Below, one piece after another: positions 26,877-35,162 of a stretch of DNA of 64,000 bases. The position numbers and the translations under genes were made by a program. This stretch comes from Pseudomaricurvus albidus (GTDB lineage: Bacteria; Pseudomonadota; Gammaproteobacteria; Pseudomonadales; Cellvibrionaceae). The stretch is from positions 248,001-312,000 of the forward strand of contig NZ_JAHKRS010000004.1 of NCBI RefSeq assembly GCF_018863235.1. Direction: 5' to 3'. Each line of letters begins with the position of its first letter. Positions within the stretch are counted from its first letter, which is position 1. Below the pieces are notes generated by a model that worked only from the letters and a program-made list of their open reading frames with translations, did no database searches and was not told where the DNA came from.

Positions 26877-27505
26877 GCAGATTGGTTTCTATGCTTACCC
26901 CTAAAGAGCGGAATTGTCTGGATTTTGCACTGCACTTGAGACAGCGGGCATTAAGGCGACGCCTTACTTCCTTCAGGAGTGTATTCTGGCCCAGGCCTTT
27001 AAGGAATCTGGCCTGGTCTGAAGTCCGTTGGCGTCGTTTTTTGCAGGGGCTGTGTCTGACCTTGATTTGGCCATTGTTTTTTCTTGGCGGGCTGTTGCGT
27101 TATCTCTGGAGCCTGGTCAGTTTTCCCTTCAGATATTACCGAACTCTCGTATTGCCTAAAGGGATAAGGTCGCCCGGAGAAAAAACATTGCTGGGAATGG
27201 ACAATGCCTTTAAGCCGGTACTAGTCCTTAATGAGCGGGATTACATAGAGTGTGTCGATCAGTGGGTGGAAATCCTGTTTGGTGCGGCGACCGCGCGGGA
27301 GAAGTCCCTGACGGTGTACTTGTCGAGCGTCTCAGCAGAGCGATGCGCCATACTGGGAGTCGATGCTTGCGAGTCTAACGATAGCGGTTTCCGCAGTGAA
27401 ATACGGATTGCAAAGCAGCGTTTATCCCGCGATTTGGGGCATTACCTCTCGCCAACCAGGACTCAGGCTGCTCGTCATTCTAGTCTTGAGTCGCTTGCGT
27501 CTTGA
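26873..27505 (+). CDS. hypothetical membrane protein
   Basis: I do not recognise the family. Start set at the ATG at 26873, which overlaps the stop of the small ORF; an alternative ATG at 26861 adds four residues. 210 residues: a very basic N-terminus (many Arg up to residue 55), a hydrophobic stretch at about 60-85 (CLTLIWPLFFLGGLLRYLW) that is probably one or two membrane passes, then a soluble C-terminal part of about 120 residues. No catalytic motif is visible. The last 26 bases overlap the convergent DUF3806 gene, so the 3' end is constrained on both strands. Confidence 0.55.
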   Translation: MSRLVSMLTPKERNCLDFALHLRQRALRRRLTSFRSVFWPRPLRNLAWSEVRWRRFLQGLCLTLIWPLFFLGGLLRYLWSLVSFPFRYYRTLVLPKGIRSPGEKTLLGMDNAFKPVLVLNERDYIECVDQWVEILFGAATAREKSLTVYLSSVSAERCAILGVDACESNDSGFRSEIRIAKQRLSRDLGHYLSPTRTQAARHSSLESLAS

Positions 27506-28010
27506 GCACTGCCGCATCATAAGGGTTTTGTGGCAGATAGGGTTTGATCATCTCAGAGGTTTCCTGGTACAGATCTGCGACGTTTGGCAAAATTCCAACC
27601 GCCATGCGGCGTGACAGCATGGTAATCGGGAAAAGGCACTGTTCTGTGCCCGGCGCACAGGCAGCTCGACTCTTCCCCAGTTTGTCTTTGTAGCTTTTCC
27701 ATTCCAGTCCCATGTCTTTCACCATCACATCACCTAATACGGCGCCCAGAGCCTGTTGAGCCAGGTGGTCCTCTTTGCTGATCAGACCTTTGTTGATGAT
27801 CCTCTGGAGCAATTCCAGATCGGCCTTGGTTCCCCGGATTGGCTCGCCAAAGTTGGTTCGTGTGATTTCGTCGATCTGCTTGATCTGCTGTTCTGTATGC
27901 TGGTTTTGCAACCAGTTCAAGTCGGTGATCTCGACGGGACCGTCACTGTTGGCCCAGACGGGAGCGGAGAGACAGCAAAGAATGATTAAAAAGTGAGCTA
28001 AAGAGCGCAT
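27480..28010 (-). CDS. secreted DUF3806 domain protein
   Basis: 176 residues. A signal peptide is clear: MRSLAHFLIILCCLSAPVWA with a likely cut after residue 20. The mature part contains AQQALGAVLGDVMVKDMGLE near residue 83 and FPITMLSRRMA near residue 126, matching DUF3806 as I recall it. Two cysteines (AACAPGTEQC) near residue 120 could form a disulfide in the periplasm. Its 3' end overlaps the convergent membrane-protein gene by 26 bases. It is divergent from ndpA with about 190 bp between. Function unknown. Confidence 0.75.
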   Translation of the reverse strand: MRSLAHFLIILCCLSAPVWANSDGPVEITDLNWLQNQHTEQQIKQIDEITRTNFGEPIRGTKADLELLQRIINKGLISKEDHLAQQALGAVLGDVMVKDMGLEWKSYKDKLGKSRAACAPGTEQCLFPITMLSRRMAVGILPNVADLYQETSEMIKPYLPQNPYDAAVLKTQATQD

Positions 28011-28199
28011 GGTCAGTTTGCCTGTTGTTGCAATAAGTTGTCACACAAGTCGTAGAGCATTAATCGAGGGGCATTATAGAGCCTGCTGTGTCCCGATGCA
28101 GCTTATCCGCGAAATCCGTCAATCCTGTTGCAGGTTATGGCGGTTGGCGGCTTATAATGGCTGTTTTCGTTGTCAGTCCAGAATCCCTCAGGAGTAAAA

Positions 28200-29228
28200 A
28201 TGCCTCTCAGCCATTGTATTGCCCACGCTATTCGCCGTGCGGGAACCGAAGCCCCCGTAGAAGTCACTTTGCGTGAGCAGCCTATGTCGAACACCGCTTA
28301 TCTGGAAGAGCTGGTGCGAGAGTTAAAAAACTCGTATGTCGGTAAAGCTGGAAAGCAATATGGACAATTCCATCATGATCTTTCGATCTCGTTAGTGTCC
28401 CAATGGTTGCGTGAGTTTCGTGAAGAAAAGTTAAGTTTTGAGCGTTTTACAGCTAAAGCGACCGAGCACTTACAATCTTTGCTGAGTGACACTGAAGTCG
28501 TTGTCGATGGACATCTGTTGTTTGCCATCGAAAGTCTGGCCGATGCGGATTCTCTGTATGTATTTTTGATTTTGCATAATGAAGGTGTTTACCTGGACGG
28601 AGACCTGACATTACAGACTTCGCGTTTTCTGGATGTTCGAGGTGTCCTCTTGGGGGCTAAAATTGATATGACGGCCTGGCTGAGTGAAGGTGATGGCAGT
28701 TACCTCAGTGTCTTGAGAGCCCGTGGCGATAAAGACCTGACTGACCAGTTCTGGAAGTGGATTGGTTTTGCGGATCAGCGTGACATCAGTGCCGAAACAA
28801 CGGCTTTCCTGGATGTGGTCTCGGCCTACAGCGACACCCTTGAAGAAGAGGAAGTGCAGGTCTATCGCAATAAAATCGTCGATTATTGTCTGGATCAGGA
28901 TAAACGGGGTGAGCCGGTTGTGATCCGAGACTTATCTGAGCACGTTAATGATAGTGCTCCGGAGAAGTTCGCTGAGTTTGTTAAGTCACGAAACGATGAA
29001 ACCCCGGATCAACTTATTCCCGACAGACGTCAGTTGAAGCAATATGTCCGTATCAGTGGTCGAAACGATCAACTGAGTATGAGCTTTGCGGCGGACTGTC
29101 TGGGTGAGACCATCGTCTACGATAAAAATGATGACAGTTTAACGATTCGCAACATTCCTGCGCCTCTTAAGCTAAGGTTAATCAAGCATATGCAAAAGTT
29201 AACGACAGGTTCTGTCAGCGACGATTAA
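28200..29228 (+). CDS. ndpA: nucleoid-associated protein NdpA/YejK
   Basis: The ATG at 28200 is supported by CAGGAGTAAAA just upstream and gives the expected start MPLSHCIAHAIRR; an earlier start adds ten residues. 342 residues against about 335 in E. coli YejK. The conserved GKQYGQFHHD near residue 60 and LFAIESLADADSLYVFLILH near residue 110 are family traits. It is an abundant nucleoid-bound protein of unclear biochemical role. It leads a run of three same-strand genes ending at the terminator at 30500. Assignment is firm, mechanism not. Confidence 0.92.
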   Translation: MPLSHCIAHAIRRAGTEAPVEVTLREQPMSNTAYLEELVRELKNSYVGKAGKQYGQFHHDLSISLVSQWLREFREEKLSFERFTAKATEHLQSLLSDTEVVVDGHLLFAIESLADADSLYVFLILHNEGVYLDGDLTLQTSRFLDVRGVLLGAKIDMTAWLSEGDGSYLSVLRARGDKDLTDQFWKWIGFADQRDISAETTAFLDVVSAYSDTLEEEEVQVYRNKIVDYCLDQDKRGEPVVIRDLSEHVNDSAPEKFAEFVKSRNDETPDQLIPDRRQLKQYVRISGRNDQLSMSFAADCLGETIVYDKNDDSLTIRNIPAPLKLRLIKHMQKLTTGSVSDD

Positions 29229-29279
29229 CAATCCCATTGAGGGGTGCATTTCTTATAAATAAGTCAGAGGTGTTTCATC

Positions 29280-29654
29280 ATGCAAAAGTTAATATTAGCA
29301 CTGCTTGTGGTGGTCATAGCAGGAATGGGCTGGATGTACTATGACGGTCAGCAGCAATTGAAAGAGGCCAGATTACAAAGTCAGCAACTGGAACAGCAGC
29401 TCGCCTTATTGAATAAAGAAGTGGCTGCGCTCAGTGAACAGGTAGAGAAACTGGGTGATAACAGTGTTGAAGGACTGGTCAGGCAAGCCAATAACGCCAT
29501 ACTGGATGGTTGGGAGTCATTGGTAAACAGTGTCGAAAACGAGTTGAAAAAGGCACGTGAAAAGGTGCAGCAACAGCAAAATAGCGGGGCACAAAATGCA
29601 CCCGCCGAGCCTGATGCATCTGAGGACATTCCGAAGAGCCCCGAACAGATCTAA
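29280..29654 (+). CDS. hypothetical signal-anchored coiled-coil protein
   Basis: 124 residues: one N-terminal hydrophobic helix (LILALLVVVIAGMGWMYY, residues 4-21), then a heptad-rich, Gln/Leu-rich coiled coil at about 24-100, and a Pro/Glu tail. It should be anchored in the inner membrane with the coil in the periplasm. No family recognised. It lies 51 bp after ndpA and 32 bp before the AsmA-like gene, so it is probably co-transcribed with both. The layout resembles small envelope scaffolds, but this is inference. Confidence 0.65.
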   Translation: MQKLILALLVVVIAGMGWMYYDGQQQLKEARLQSQQLEQQLALLNKEVAALSEQVEKLGDNSVEGLVRQANNAILDGWESLVNSVENELKKAREKVQQQQNSGAQNAPAEPDASEDIPKSPEQI

Positions 29655-29686
29655 AGCATCGTTACACAACATCATAAGGAGATAGA

Positions 29687-30472
29687 ATGAAGGCATTTAA
29701 AATTGTTGCAGGACTTGTCGTCGCAGTTATAGCCATTGCGGCTGTGGCGGTTGTTTTGGTTTTGCAAAACCTCGACCAGATGATTAAAACCGTGGTCGAG
29801 GAATCAGGGAGTGAGGTTTTAGGTACTGAAGTTCGGCTTGAAAGCTCGAAAATCACCCTCAAAGAAGGGCGGGGTGAATTACACAATCTGACCATTGCCA
29901 ATCCACCCGGATTCAGCCAGGACAGCGCCTTCAGTCTGGGTGAAATTGCACTGGATATTGATCTTAAAAGTCTCGGTGGCGATGTCATTGTATTGAACGA
30001 AGTACTGGTCAGCGATGCTCATCTGTTGGTCGAGGAAAAGGCGTTAACCCAGATCAATGTTCAGACCCTGATGGATAACGTCAAGAAAAACACAGCTTCT
30101 GGTAAAGGCAGTAATACAAGCGGTGAACAGGCGGCTGACTCGGAGTCTATGCCCGCGGAAGAAACCAAACTGGCGATAGAGAAATTTACGCTTCAGGGAA
30201 TTAATATGCGCATTATCACTGCAGAATGGGGAGAGCGTTCCTTGACCCTGCCACCTCTTCAGTTAACCAATCTGGGCTCACGAGATAATGGTCTTACTCC
30301 TGAAGAAATGACTCAGGCTATTATCAAACCTGTGTTGGCGAAAGCTGAAAAAGCCGCTAAGGATGAGCTTCAGGATTTGGCCAAAGAGAAAGCCGAAGAG
30401 AAACTGAAAGAAAAGTTAAGTGAAGAAGACAGCGAAAAACTGGATCAGCTGAAATCGTTGTTTGGCCGATGA
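29687..30472 (+). CDS. AsmA-like envelope protein
   Basis: 261 residues. One N-terminal membrane helix (IVAGLVVAVIAIAAVAVVLV) is followed by a beta-rich domain with VLGTEVRLESSKITLKEGRG near residue 45 and FSLGEIALDIDLKSL near residue 84, which match the N-terminal repeat of AsmA-like/DUF748 proteins. A Ser/Gly/Glu linker near 145-160 leads to another beta segment and a highly charged helix (many Lys/Glu) at 220-255. AsmA-like proteins are thought to help lipid transport or outer-membrane assembly. This one is far shorter than AsmA itself, so it may be an accessory member. GAGATAG precedes the ATG, and a terminator follows 28 bp after the stop. Confidence 0.65.
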   Translation: MKAFKIVAGLVVAVIAIAAVAVVLVLQNLDQMIKTVVEESGSEVLGTEVRLESSKITLKEGRGELHNLTIANPPGFSQDSAFSLGEIALDIDLKSLGGDVIVLNEVLVSDAHLLVEEKALTQINVQTLMDNVKKNTASGKGSNTSGEQAADSESMPAEETKLAIEKFTLQGINMRIITAEWGERSLTLPPLQLTNLGSRDNGLTPEEMTQAIIKPVLAKAEKAAKDELQDLAKEKAEEKLKEKLSEEDSEKLDQLKSLFGR

Positions 30473-30499
30473 GTTATGGTGAACAGAGTATAAGCGGAT

Positions 30500-30531
30500 A
30501 CTAAAAAAGGCCCATTAGGGCCTTTTTTAGT
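30500..30531. terminator. bidirectional rho-independent terminator
   Basis: ACTAAAAAAGGCCC-ATTA-GGGCCTTTTTTAGT is an almost perfect palindrome with A/T runs. It serves the convergent AsmA-like and nitronate monooxygenase genes. Confidence 0.93.
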
Positions 30532-30548
30532 ATTGGGTGGGGGATTTT

Positions 30549-31511
30549 TCACCGGTTGATTCGTGCTTTGGCAGCGGCGTATTGCTCTTTGAGTTGCTCA
30601 ACAAATTCGGCAACCGTTTGAACCTTATGGACGGCACCAATCCCCTGACCGCAACCCCAGATATCTTTCCAGGCTTTGCTGGACTGGTTGCCTCCTGAGC
30701 CAAAATTCATTTTTGAAGGATCACTTTCGGCCAGATTATCAGGATCCAGGCCGGCAGCTGTGATTGATGGTTTCAGGTAATTGCCATGTACGCCGGTGAA
30801 AAGATTACTGTAAACAATATCTTCTGCTCCGCTGTCGACAATCATATTCTTGTAGCCATCGACGGCATTGGCTTCTTTCGTGGCGATAAATGCTGATCCA
30901 ATGTAGCCGAGATCGGCTCCCATGGCCTGAGCGGCGAGGATGGCATCCCCAGTGGCAATGCAGCCTGATAATAAAAGAGGTCCGTCAAACCACTCGCGGA
31001 TTTCCTGAATCAGGGCAATCGGTGACAGGTTGCCTGCGTGCCCGCCAGCTCCTGTGGCGACAGCAATAAGGCCGTTTGCCCCTTTTTTAACAGCTTTTTT
31101 AGCAAAGGAATTATTCACGATGTCATGCAGGGTAATGCCACCGTAAGACTGAATCGCCTGATTGACGTCTTCACGTGCTCCCAGAGAGGTAATAACAATC
31201 GGCACCTTGTACTTTACGCAAAGTGCGAGGTCTTCTTCGAGGCGGTCGTTCGATTTGTGAACGATCTGATTCACTGCAAAGGGCGCCGCAGGCTTGTCTG
31301 GATTTTCAGCGTTGTAGGCATCAAGCGCTTCGGTGATTTGTATCAGCCATTGTTCAAACTCTCCTTTACCGCGAGCGTTCAGAGAGGGAAAAGAGCCAAC
31401 GACACCGGCTTTGCATTGCTCAATCACCATGGTGGGGTTAGAGACAATAAACATGGGTGAGGCAACGGCAGGGACAGACAAGCGGCCTTTAAGAATATCG
31501 GGTAAAGACAT
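30549..31511 (-). CDS. nitronate monooxygenase / NAD(P)H flavin oxidoreductase family
   Basis: 320 residues, TIM-barrel FMN protein of the NMO (2-nitropropane dioxygenase) family. The start MSLPDILKGRLSVPAVASPM is typical. The FMN/phosphate-loop segments are VATGAGGHAGN near residue 153, LLSGCIATGDAILAAQAMGA near residue 178 and YIGSAFIATKEAN. The His in GGHAG is the usual catalytic base. Enzymes of this family oxidise alkyl nitronates (for example propionate-3-nitronate) or reduce quinones, and the two types are hard to separate by eye. Single gene on this strand between a terminator and an empty region of about 280 bp. Confidence 0.85.
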   Translation of the reverse strand: MSLPDILKGRLSVPAVASPMFIVSNPTMVIEQCKAGVVGSFPSLNARGKGEFEQWLIQITEALDAYNAENPDKPAAPFAVNQIVHKSNDRLEEDLALCVKYKVPIVITSLGAREDVNQAIQSYGGITLHDIVNNSFAKKAVKKGANGLIAVATGAGGHAGNLSPIALIQEIREWFDGPLLLSGCIATGDAILAAQAMGADLGYIGSAFIATKEANAVDGYKNMIVDSGAEDIVYSNLFTGVHGNYLKPSITAAGLDPDNLAESDPSKMNFGSGGNQSSKAWKDIWGCGQGIGAVHKVQTVAEFVEQLKEQYAAAKARINR

Positions 31512-31794
31512 ATTGATACCTGTAATCTAAATATTGAAGCTGCTTTAATGAATAAGACTTAAGGCAATTTCAAGAGTGAAGTTTTTATAATCTCAGCATT
31601 TTTTTATCCATTGGGCCTTAGCTTCAAGGCTGTTCTTATTGGACAGGAGATGAGAATAACACTGAAAAAACCAGCTGCACAGAAAGGGCAATTAGATAAT
31701 TTCTGTAAGGGTATTCTTCTTGCGGGAATCACCAAAATGCTGTCGAAATTGGCTTGATGACAAACAGGAAAGGAGCGTAAGGCGACCCTTCTTT

Positions 31795-32403
31795 CTAGCG
31801 TTCTCCGATGATTCTGGCAGGGTTTCCAGCGACTTTCATGCCAGAAGGAACATCCTTGGTGACTACGCTTCCCATACCGATAATCGCTTTATCGCCAATG
31901 TTTACACCATCAACAATGCTGACATTAGCACCAATCCAGACATCTTTACCGATATGGATACCTTTTGACGTGACTGGCTGATCCTGGATCAATCGGTCGG
32001 GAGACATCCCGTGATTAAAGGCAAACATGCAGACCTGGGCTGCTATTCTGGTGTTGTCGCCAATGACGATTCCGGCTCTTCCTCCATCCAGAGTAACCGA
32101 CTGATTGATACTCACGCCATTGCCAAGAGTGATCGGGCCATGGAGAAAGCTGTTGGCGGCAATATGGGTTTTGTCGCCAAGCGATACAGTGCGACCCGGT
32201 TCAGCAAACAAATTGGCTTCTGGGGCGATAAAACAGTCCTGTCCAACGACAATGGTTTCCAGTTGGCAAAAGCGCTGTTGTACCTCTTGCTGCCAAGCTT
32301 CAGCCCAGACACGATGTTTGGGCTTGAGTGAATAATATAGCCATGGCATATAGCTCAGGCGTCGCTTGTGTTGCTGGCGGTATTCCTCTGTCATATCGCT
32401 CAT
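31795..32403 (-). CDS. hexapeptide-repeat acyltransferase (LbH, maltose O-acetyltransferase-like)
   Basis: 202 residues. The left-handed beta-helix starts near residue 68 with hexapeptide repeats; the loop with catalytic His (FAFNHGMSP near residue 128) and the C-terminal [20 protein letters not shown] are those of sugar/antibiotic O-acetyltransferases. The N-terminal 60 residues ([18 protein letters not shown]) are helical and longer than in MAA. It transfers an acetyl or acyl group to an unknown acceptor, using a homotrimer. It is a single gene without polysaccharide genes around it. Confidence 0.83.
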   Translation of the reverse strand: MSDMTEEYRQQHKRRLSYMPWLYYSLKPKHRVWAEAWQQEVQQRFCQLETIVVGQDCFIAPEANLFAEPGRTVSLGDKTHIAANSFLHGPITLGNGVSINQSVTLDGGRAGIVIGDNTRIAAQVCMFAFNHGMSPDRLIQDQPVTSKGIHIGKDVWIGANVSIVDGVNIGDKAIIGMGSVVTKDVPSGMKVAGNPARIIGER

Positions 32404-32906
32404 TGACGGGCGTCCGTGTGATTAACTCAGTATAAATGGCCCGCAAAGTCTATCACAGCGTATTCATGCCAGTGAGTTCCAGACGCATTAATGGTTAAGA
32501 AGGAATTGGGCGAGAAATAAATTCAGGTGAGTGACAAACAGGAGGGAGAAAGTGGTGCCCGCATATCGACCCAGGTTAAGAAGTTAACTAATATGCGGTT
32601 CGGTTCAACGGATCTCATATGATCATCGTTGCCATCGCTTAGTTGAGAGTACTTAATAAAGCACTCGTGGGGTTTCCCCTTTCGACTAGCCGATATCACG
32701 GACACCTGAAACCAGTATAGCAGCAGTAGGGCGGAGTACAGGCTGAGGTCTGTGATAACAAAAAAATTGCTGAAACCCACAGGATTTGGTCGAAAGTTCC
32801 CAAGCTGCGTGCCTGGTATGTCAGAGTTTTTCTGCAGTTCCACCGGATAGCGGCCAGAAATCACCGCTTGTATCTGGAGGCTCTGGCAAAAGCTCTTACC
32901 AAGGAT
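32404..32906. other. gene-poor 500-bp region with several inverted repeats
   Basis: I see no convincing gene. A 113-codon frame on the minus strand (32523-32864) has no recognised features. Structure is visible: a nested hairpin at 32560-32597, a GGGG-TTT-CCCC hairpin near 32670, and an imperfect hairpin around 32643-32668. It could hold a decayed gene or a structured RNA. Confidence 0.4.
32560..32597. repeat. nested inverted repeat
   Basis: Outer arms CGCATAT and ATATGCG enclose inner arms GTTAA and TTAAC with a four-base loop (GAAG). The inner and outer stems are offset by unpaired bases. No T-run follows, so it is not an obvious terminator. Confidence 0.6.
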
Positions 32907-33173
32907 TCAGCCACCGCCATGGGAAGGTTCATCAATAATGACAGTACCATCCAGGCAGGTTATCTTGATGCCGTCCAGCCGGGGGTGGTTGTCTGTTTTC
33001 AGTCGTTCAATGACGTCAGCTCTGTCCAGTAGGACCGTGCCTATGTGAAGCACTCTCACTGCAACCCCTTCACAGCTGTTGTGCAGGAGCAGATCCCTTA
33101 GTTGCAAACTGTTGACCTCGTAGCGGCCAGTGGGAAACAGTTCGTAGACTTCCTCAAATTTGTCGTAATTCAT
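32907..33173 (-). CDS. hypothetical small protein
   Basis: 88 residues, family not recognised. AAGGAG with five-base spacing to the ATG at 33173 is a strong ribosome site and decides the start over a TTG one codon earlier. The sequence is mixed alpha/beta with no membrane segment, for example VAVRVLHIGTVLLDRADVI in the middle and an acidic N-terminus (MNYDKFEEVYELFP). The C-terminus ends in His-Gly-Gly-Gly. Single gene, divergent from the pseudouridine synthase gene. Ribosome site and codon use suggest it is real. Confidence 0.6.
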   Translation of the reverse strand: MNYDKFEEVYELFPTGRYEVNSLQLRDLLLHNSCEGVAVRVLHIGTVLLDRADVIERLKTDNHPRLDGIKITCLDGTVIIDEPSHGGG

Positions 33174-33311
33174 CAATGCTCCTTAAAAAAGTTCTATGCT
33201 CTAACTGTATTCTCAGAGGTAATTGAATACTTCTTGAGGGTATAGATATATTATCGAGCTTATAACTAATGACACCCGTATACCATTAAATCTAATTGGA
33301 GGTGGGCTCTT

Positions 33312-33989
33312 TTGCAATATTCCCTCATTGAGCGTAACGATGATTTTGTTGTGATTAATAAGGCTCCCGGTGTCACGGTTCAGCGGGACGATGGACAGCA
33401 TGGCTTGCTGGAAAAGGTGGCTTCTGATCTTGGCCTTGAGAAGCTATTCCCGGTCCATCGGTTGGACAAGCCAACATCTGGAGTTTTATTGATGGCCTGC
33501 CGGCCGGAAAGCAATCAGGTATTGTCAGGCCTGTTTCAAGCTCGTGAAGTGGAAAAGTATTACCTTGCCCTGAGTTTTAACAAGCCCAAAAAGAAGCAAG
33601 GCAGCATTAAAGGGGATATGGAAAAGGCGCGTCGGGGCAGCTGGAAGTTGACGACGACTCAGAAGAACCCGGCGGTGACCCAGTTTTTCAGTCAGTCACT
33701 GGCGCCTGGAGTTCGAAGCTATCTTCTCAAACCGCATACGGGCAAGACACATCAGTTAAGAGTGGCCATGCGATCACTGGGGGCCCCAATACTCGGGGAC
33801 AAGCGTTATGGCGGAGAGGACAGTGACCGAACCTACTTACACGCCTGGCAGTTAAGCTTTCCCTGGAATGGGGAAACAAAGCGTTTTAAGGCCTTGCCTG
33901 AGCAGGGGGAGTATTTTCTGAATCCGGCTTTCTTTACTTCGATTGAGCCGTGGGGGAAACCTGAATTGCTGGAATGGCCCAAAATATGA
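33312..33989 (+). CDS. RluA-family pseudouridine synthase (TIGR01621-like)
   Basis: Starts with TTG at 33312, supported by GGAGGT eight bases upstream; no ATG fits. 225 residues, catalytic domain only, without an S4 domain. The catalytic Asp is in VHRLDKPTSGVLL near residue 50, and the RluA-type C-terminal KPHTGKTHQLRVAMRSLG near residue 143 is intact. It isomerises uridine in rRNA or tRNA; the target is unknown. It resembles the short RluA group known as TIGR01621. It is one of three pseudouridine synthases within 7 kb. Faces ppnP with a hairpin between. Confidence 0.87.
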   Translation: MQYSLIERNDDFVVINKAPGVTVQRDDGQHGLLEKVASDLGLEKLFPVHRLDKPTSGVLLMACRPESNQVLSGLFQAREVEKYYLALSFNKPKKKQGSIKGDMEKARRGSWKLTTTQKNPAVTQFFSQSLAPGVRSYLLKPHTGKTHQLRVAMRSLGAPILGDKRYGGEDSDRTYLHAWQLSFPWNGETKRFKALPEQGEYFLNPAFFTSIEPWGKPELLEWPKI

Positions 33990-33995
33990 GCTTCT

Positions 33996-34024
33996 GCCCC
34001 TGTAATCTTTACGTTTACAGGGGC
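33996..34024. terminator. hairpin between convergent genes
   Basis: GCCCCTGTAA and TTACAGGGGC form a 10-bp stem with a nine-base loop, between the pseudouridine synthase and ppnP stops. The T-run is poor on both strands. Confidence 0.5.
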
Positions 34025-34051
34025 TCAGAGCGTTAGCCTTGTTTCAAGTAC

Positions 34052-34333
34052 TTACTCGTACAGGCACAAGTAGGCGCTTTCAACATCGGCCTTTACCTGA
34101 AAGGTTTGATTGGCTTCCACGATAAATGTCTCACCCTTTTTGAACGTGGCCCAGTCATCAGCTCCAGGCAATTTAACGGTCAGGCTGCCGCTGGTTACCG
34201 TCATATATTCTTTTTGACTGGTACCAAACTCATACTCGCCCTGAGCCATCACACCAATGGTGGCTGGTAAGGTTTCGGTTTGAAAGGCGATGGAGGTGAC
34301 TTTACCGTCGAAATATTGATTTGTTTTGAACAT
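34052..34333 (-). CDS. ppnP: pyrimidine/purine nucleoside phosphorylase PpnP
   Basis: Start set at ATG 34333 ([14 protein letters not shown]), since the longer frame adds four residues and the 93-residue product then matches the 94-residue E. coli PpnP (YaiE, DUF1255). It is a single small cupin domain with [20 protein letters not shown] near residue 30 and [15 protein letters not shown] near residue 64. It phosphorolyses a broad range of nucleosides to the free base and ribose-1-phosphate. Assignment is firm. Confidence 0.93.
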   Translation of the reverse strand: MFKTNQYFDGKVTSIAFQTETLPATIGVMAQGEYEFGTSQKEYMTVTSGSLTVKLPGADDWATFKKGETFIVEANQTFQVKADVESAYLCLYE

Positions 34334-34522
34334 GGTGAACCTCAAATAAAAAAACGACAGGTACCATACGGCAAGTACCCATGGAGGGCGGCAATTATAC
34401 TGAGCGTCCAGACCCTTGACCAGATGGCTTTTGACGACAAGGTGAGCCTGGCAGATTCACACGAATGAACAGCGTTAACCCCTTTCCTCTGGTAAGCTGG
34501 AAGCAAATCAGCAGGAGACGTT

Positions 34523-35113
34523 TTGGATAATCCATTAATTGCACCGATTGAGCGAATTTTGACCGCCTCGCCTGGCGTTAGTTGGACAGAGCACGCTGTT
34601 ATTCGTCATTTGATCGATTTGAACTATTTATCGCCCGATTATGGGCGGGAATCACTTGGCCTTTTTCAGACCCATTTTTTGGTCATGAATGCCCTCTACC
34701 AGTTGCGAAACAAGTTTATAGACTCGCAAGCAGGCTGTTTAACGATTTCTGCTTTATCGATTGTTTTTACTCCTCGCGCTGGACTCCAGGAGGAATGGGA
34801 TGAAAACCAGCAGGAACTGACTGAGGTCAGTCCGTTGTTGGCTGATTACTATCTATCCTGGGAAACCTTCACATCTGCATCCACTGAATCAGTGGATGAA
34901 TTGTTGAACAGCTTTTGGAGGCGATATGGCGCTCAGGATGATCGTCTCGAAGCGCTGGAGCTGATGGGGTTACAGGAGCCAGTGACGATGGTGCAGATTA
35001 AAAAACGCTACCGTGAAAAAGCCATGATTTTACACCCCGATCGAGGGGGCAGTGATTCTCAGTTGGCCGAGCTAAACGGAGCTCTGGATACCTTGAAGCG
35101 TTACTACTCCTGA
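34523..35113 (+). CDS. DnaJ-related protein (DNAJ_related N-domain plus J domain)
   Basis: Starts with TTG at 34523, five bases after AGGAG. 196 residues. The N-terminal 120 residues match the DNAJ_related region (MNALYQLRN near residue 57), and a short J domain at about residues 140-195 keeps the HPD tripeptide in MILHPDRGGSD. The J domain should stimulate an Hsp70 such as DnaK. There is no zinc-finger or substrate-binding C-terminus of DnaJ, so it is a specialised co-chaperone of unknown client. The next gene starts 49 bp later on the same strand. Confidence 0.87.
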   Translation: MDNPLIAPIERILTASPGVSWTEHAVIRHLIDLNYLSPDYGRESLGLFQTHFLVMNALYQLRNKFIDSQAGCLTISALSIVFTPRAGLQEEWDENQQELTEVSPLLADYYLSWETFTSASTESVDELLNSFWRRYGAQDDRLEALELMGLQEPVTMVQIKKRYREKAMILHPDRGGSDSQLAELNGALDTLKRYYS

Positions 35114-35162
35114 TAGCCTGTTCCTCTGACCTAAACGAACTTATTCATTACATCCGTTATTT

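Noticed and set aside
29190-29292. 13-bp direct repeat ATGCAAAAGTTAA in the ndpA tail and at the start of the next gene
   Set aside because: Each copy is explained by coding sequence in its own gene; 13 bp is short and probably coincidence.
32560-32597. Integron attC-like site
   Set aside because: The nested repeat lacks the RYYYAAC and GTRRRRY-type core sites, and there is no integrase or cassette.
32523-32864. 113-codon minus-strand frame as a gene
   Set aside because: No ribosome site, no recognised domain, and amino-acid make-up unlike neighbours. The stretch is better described as structured non-coding sequence.
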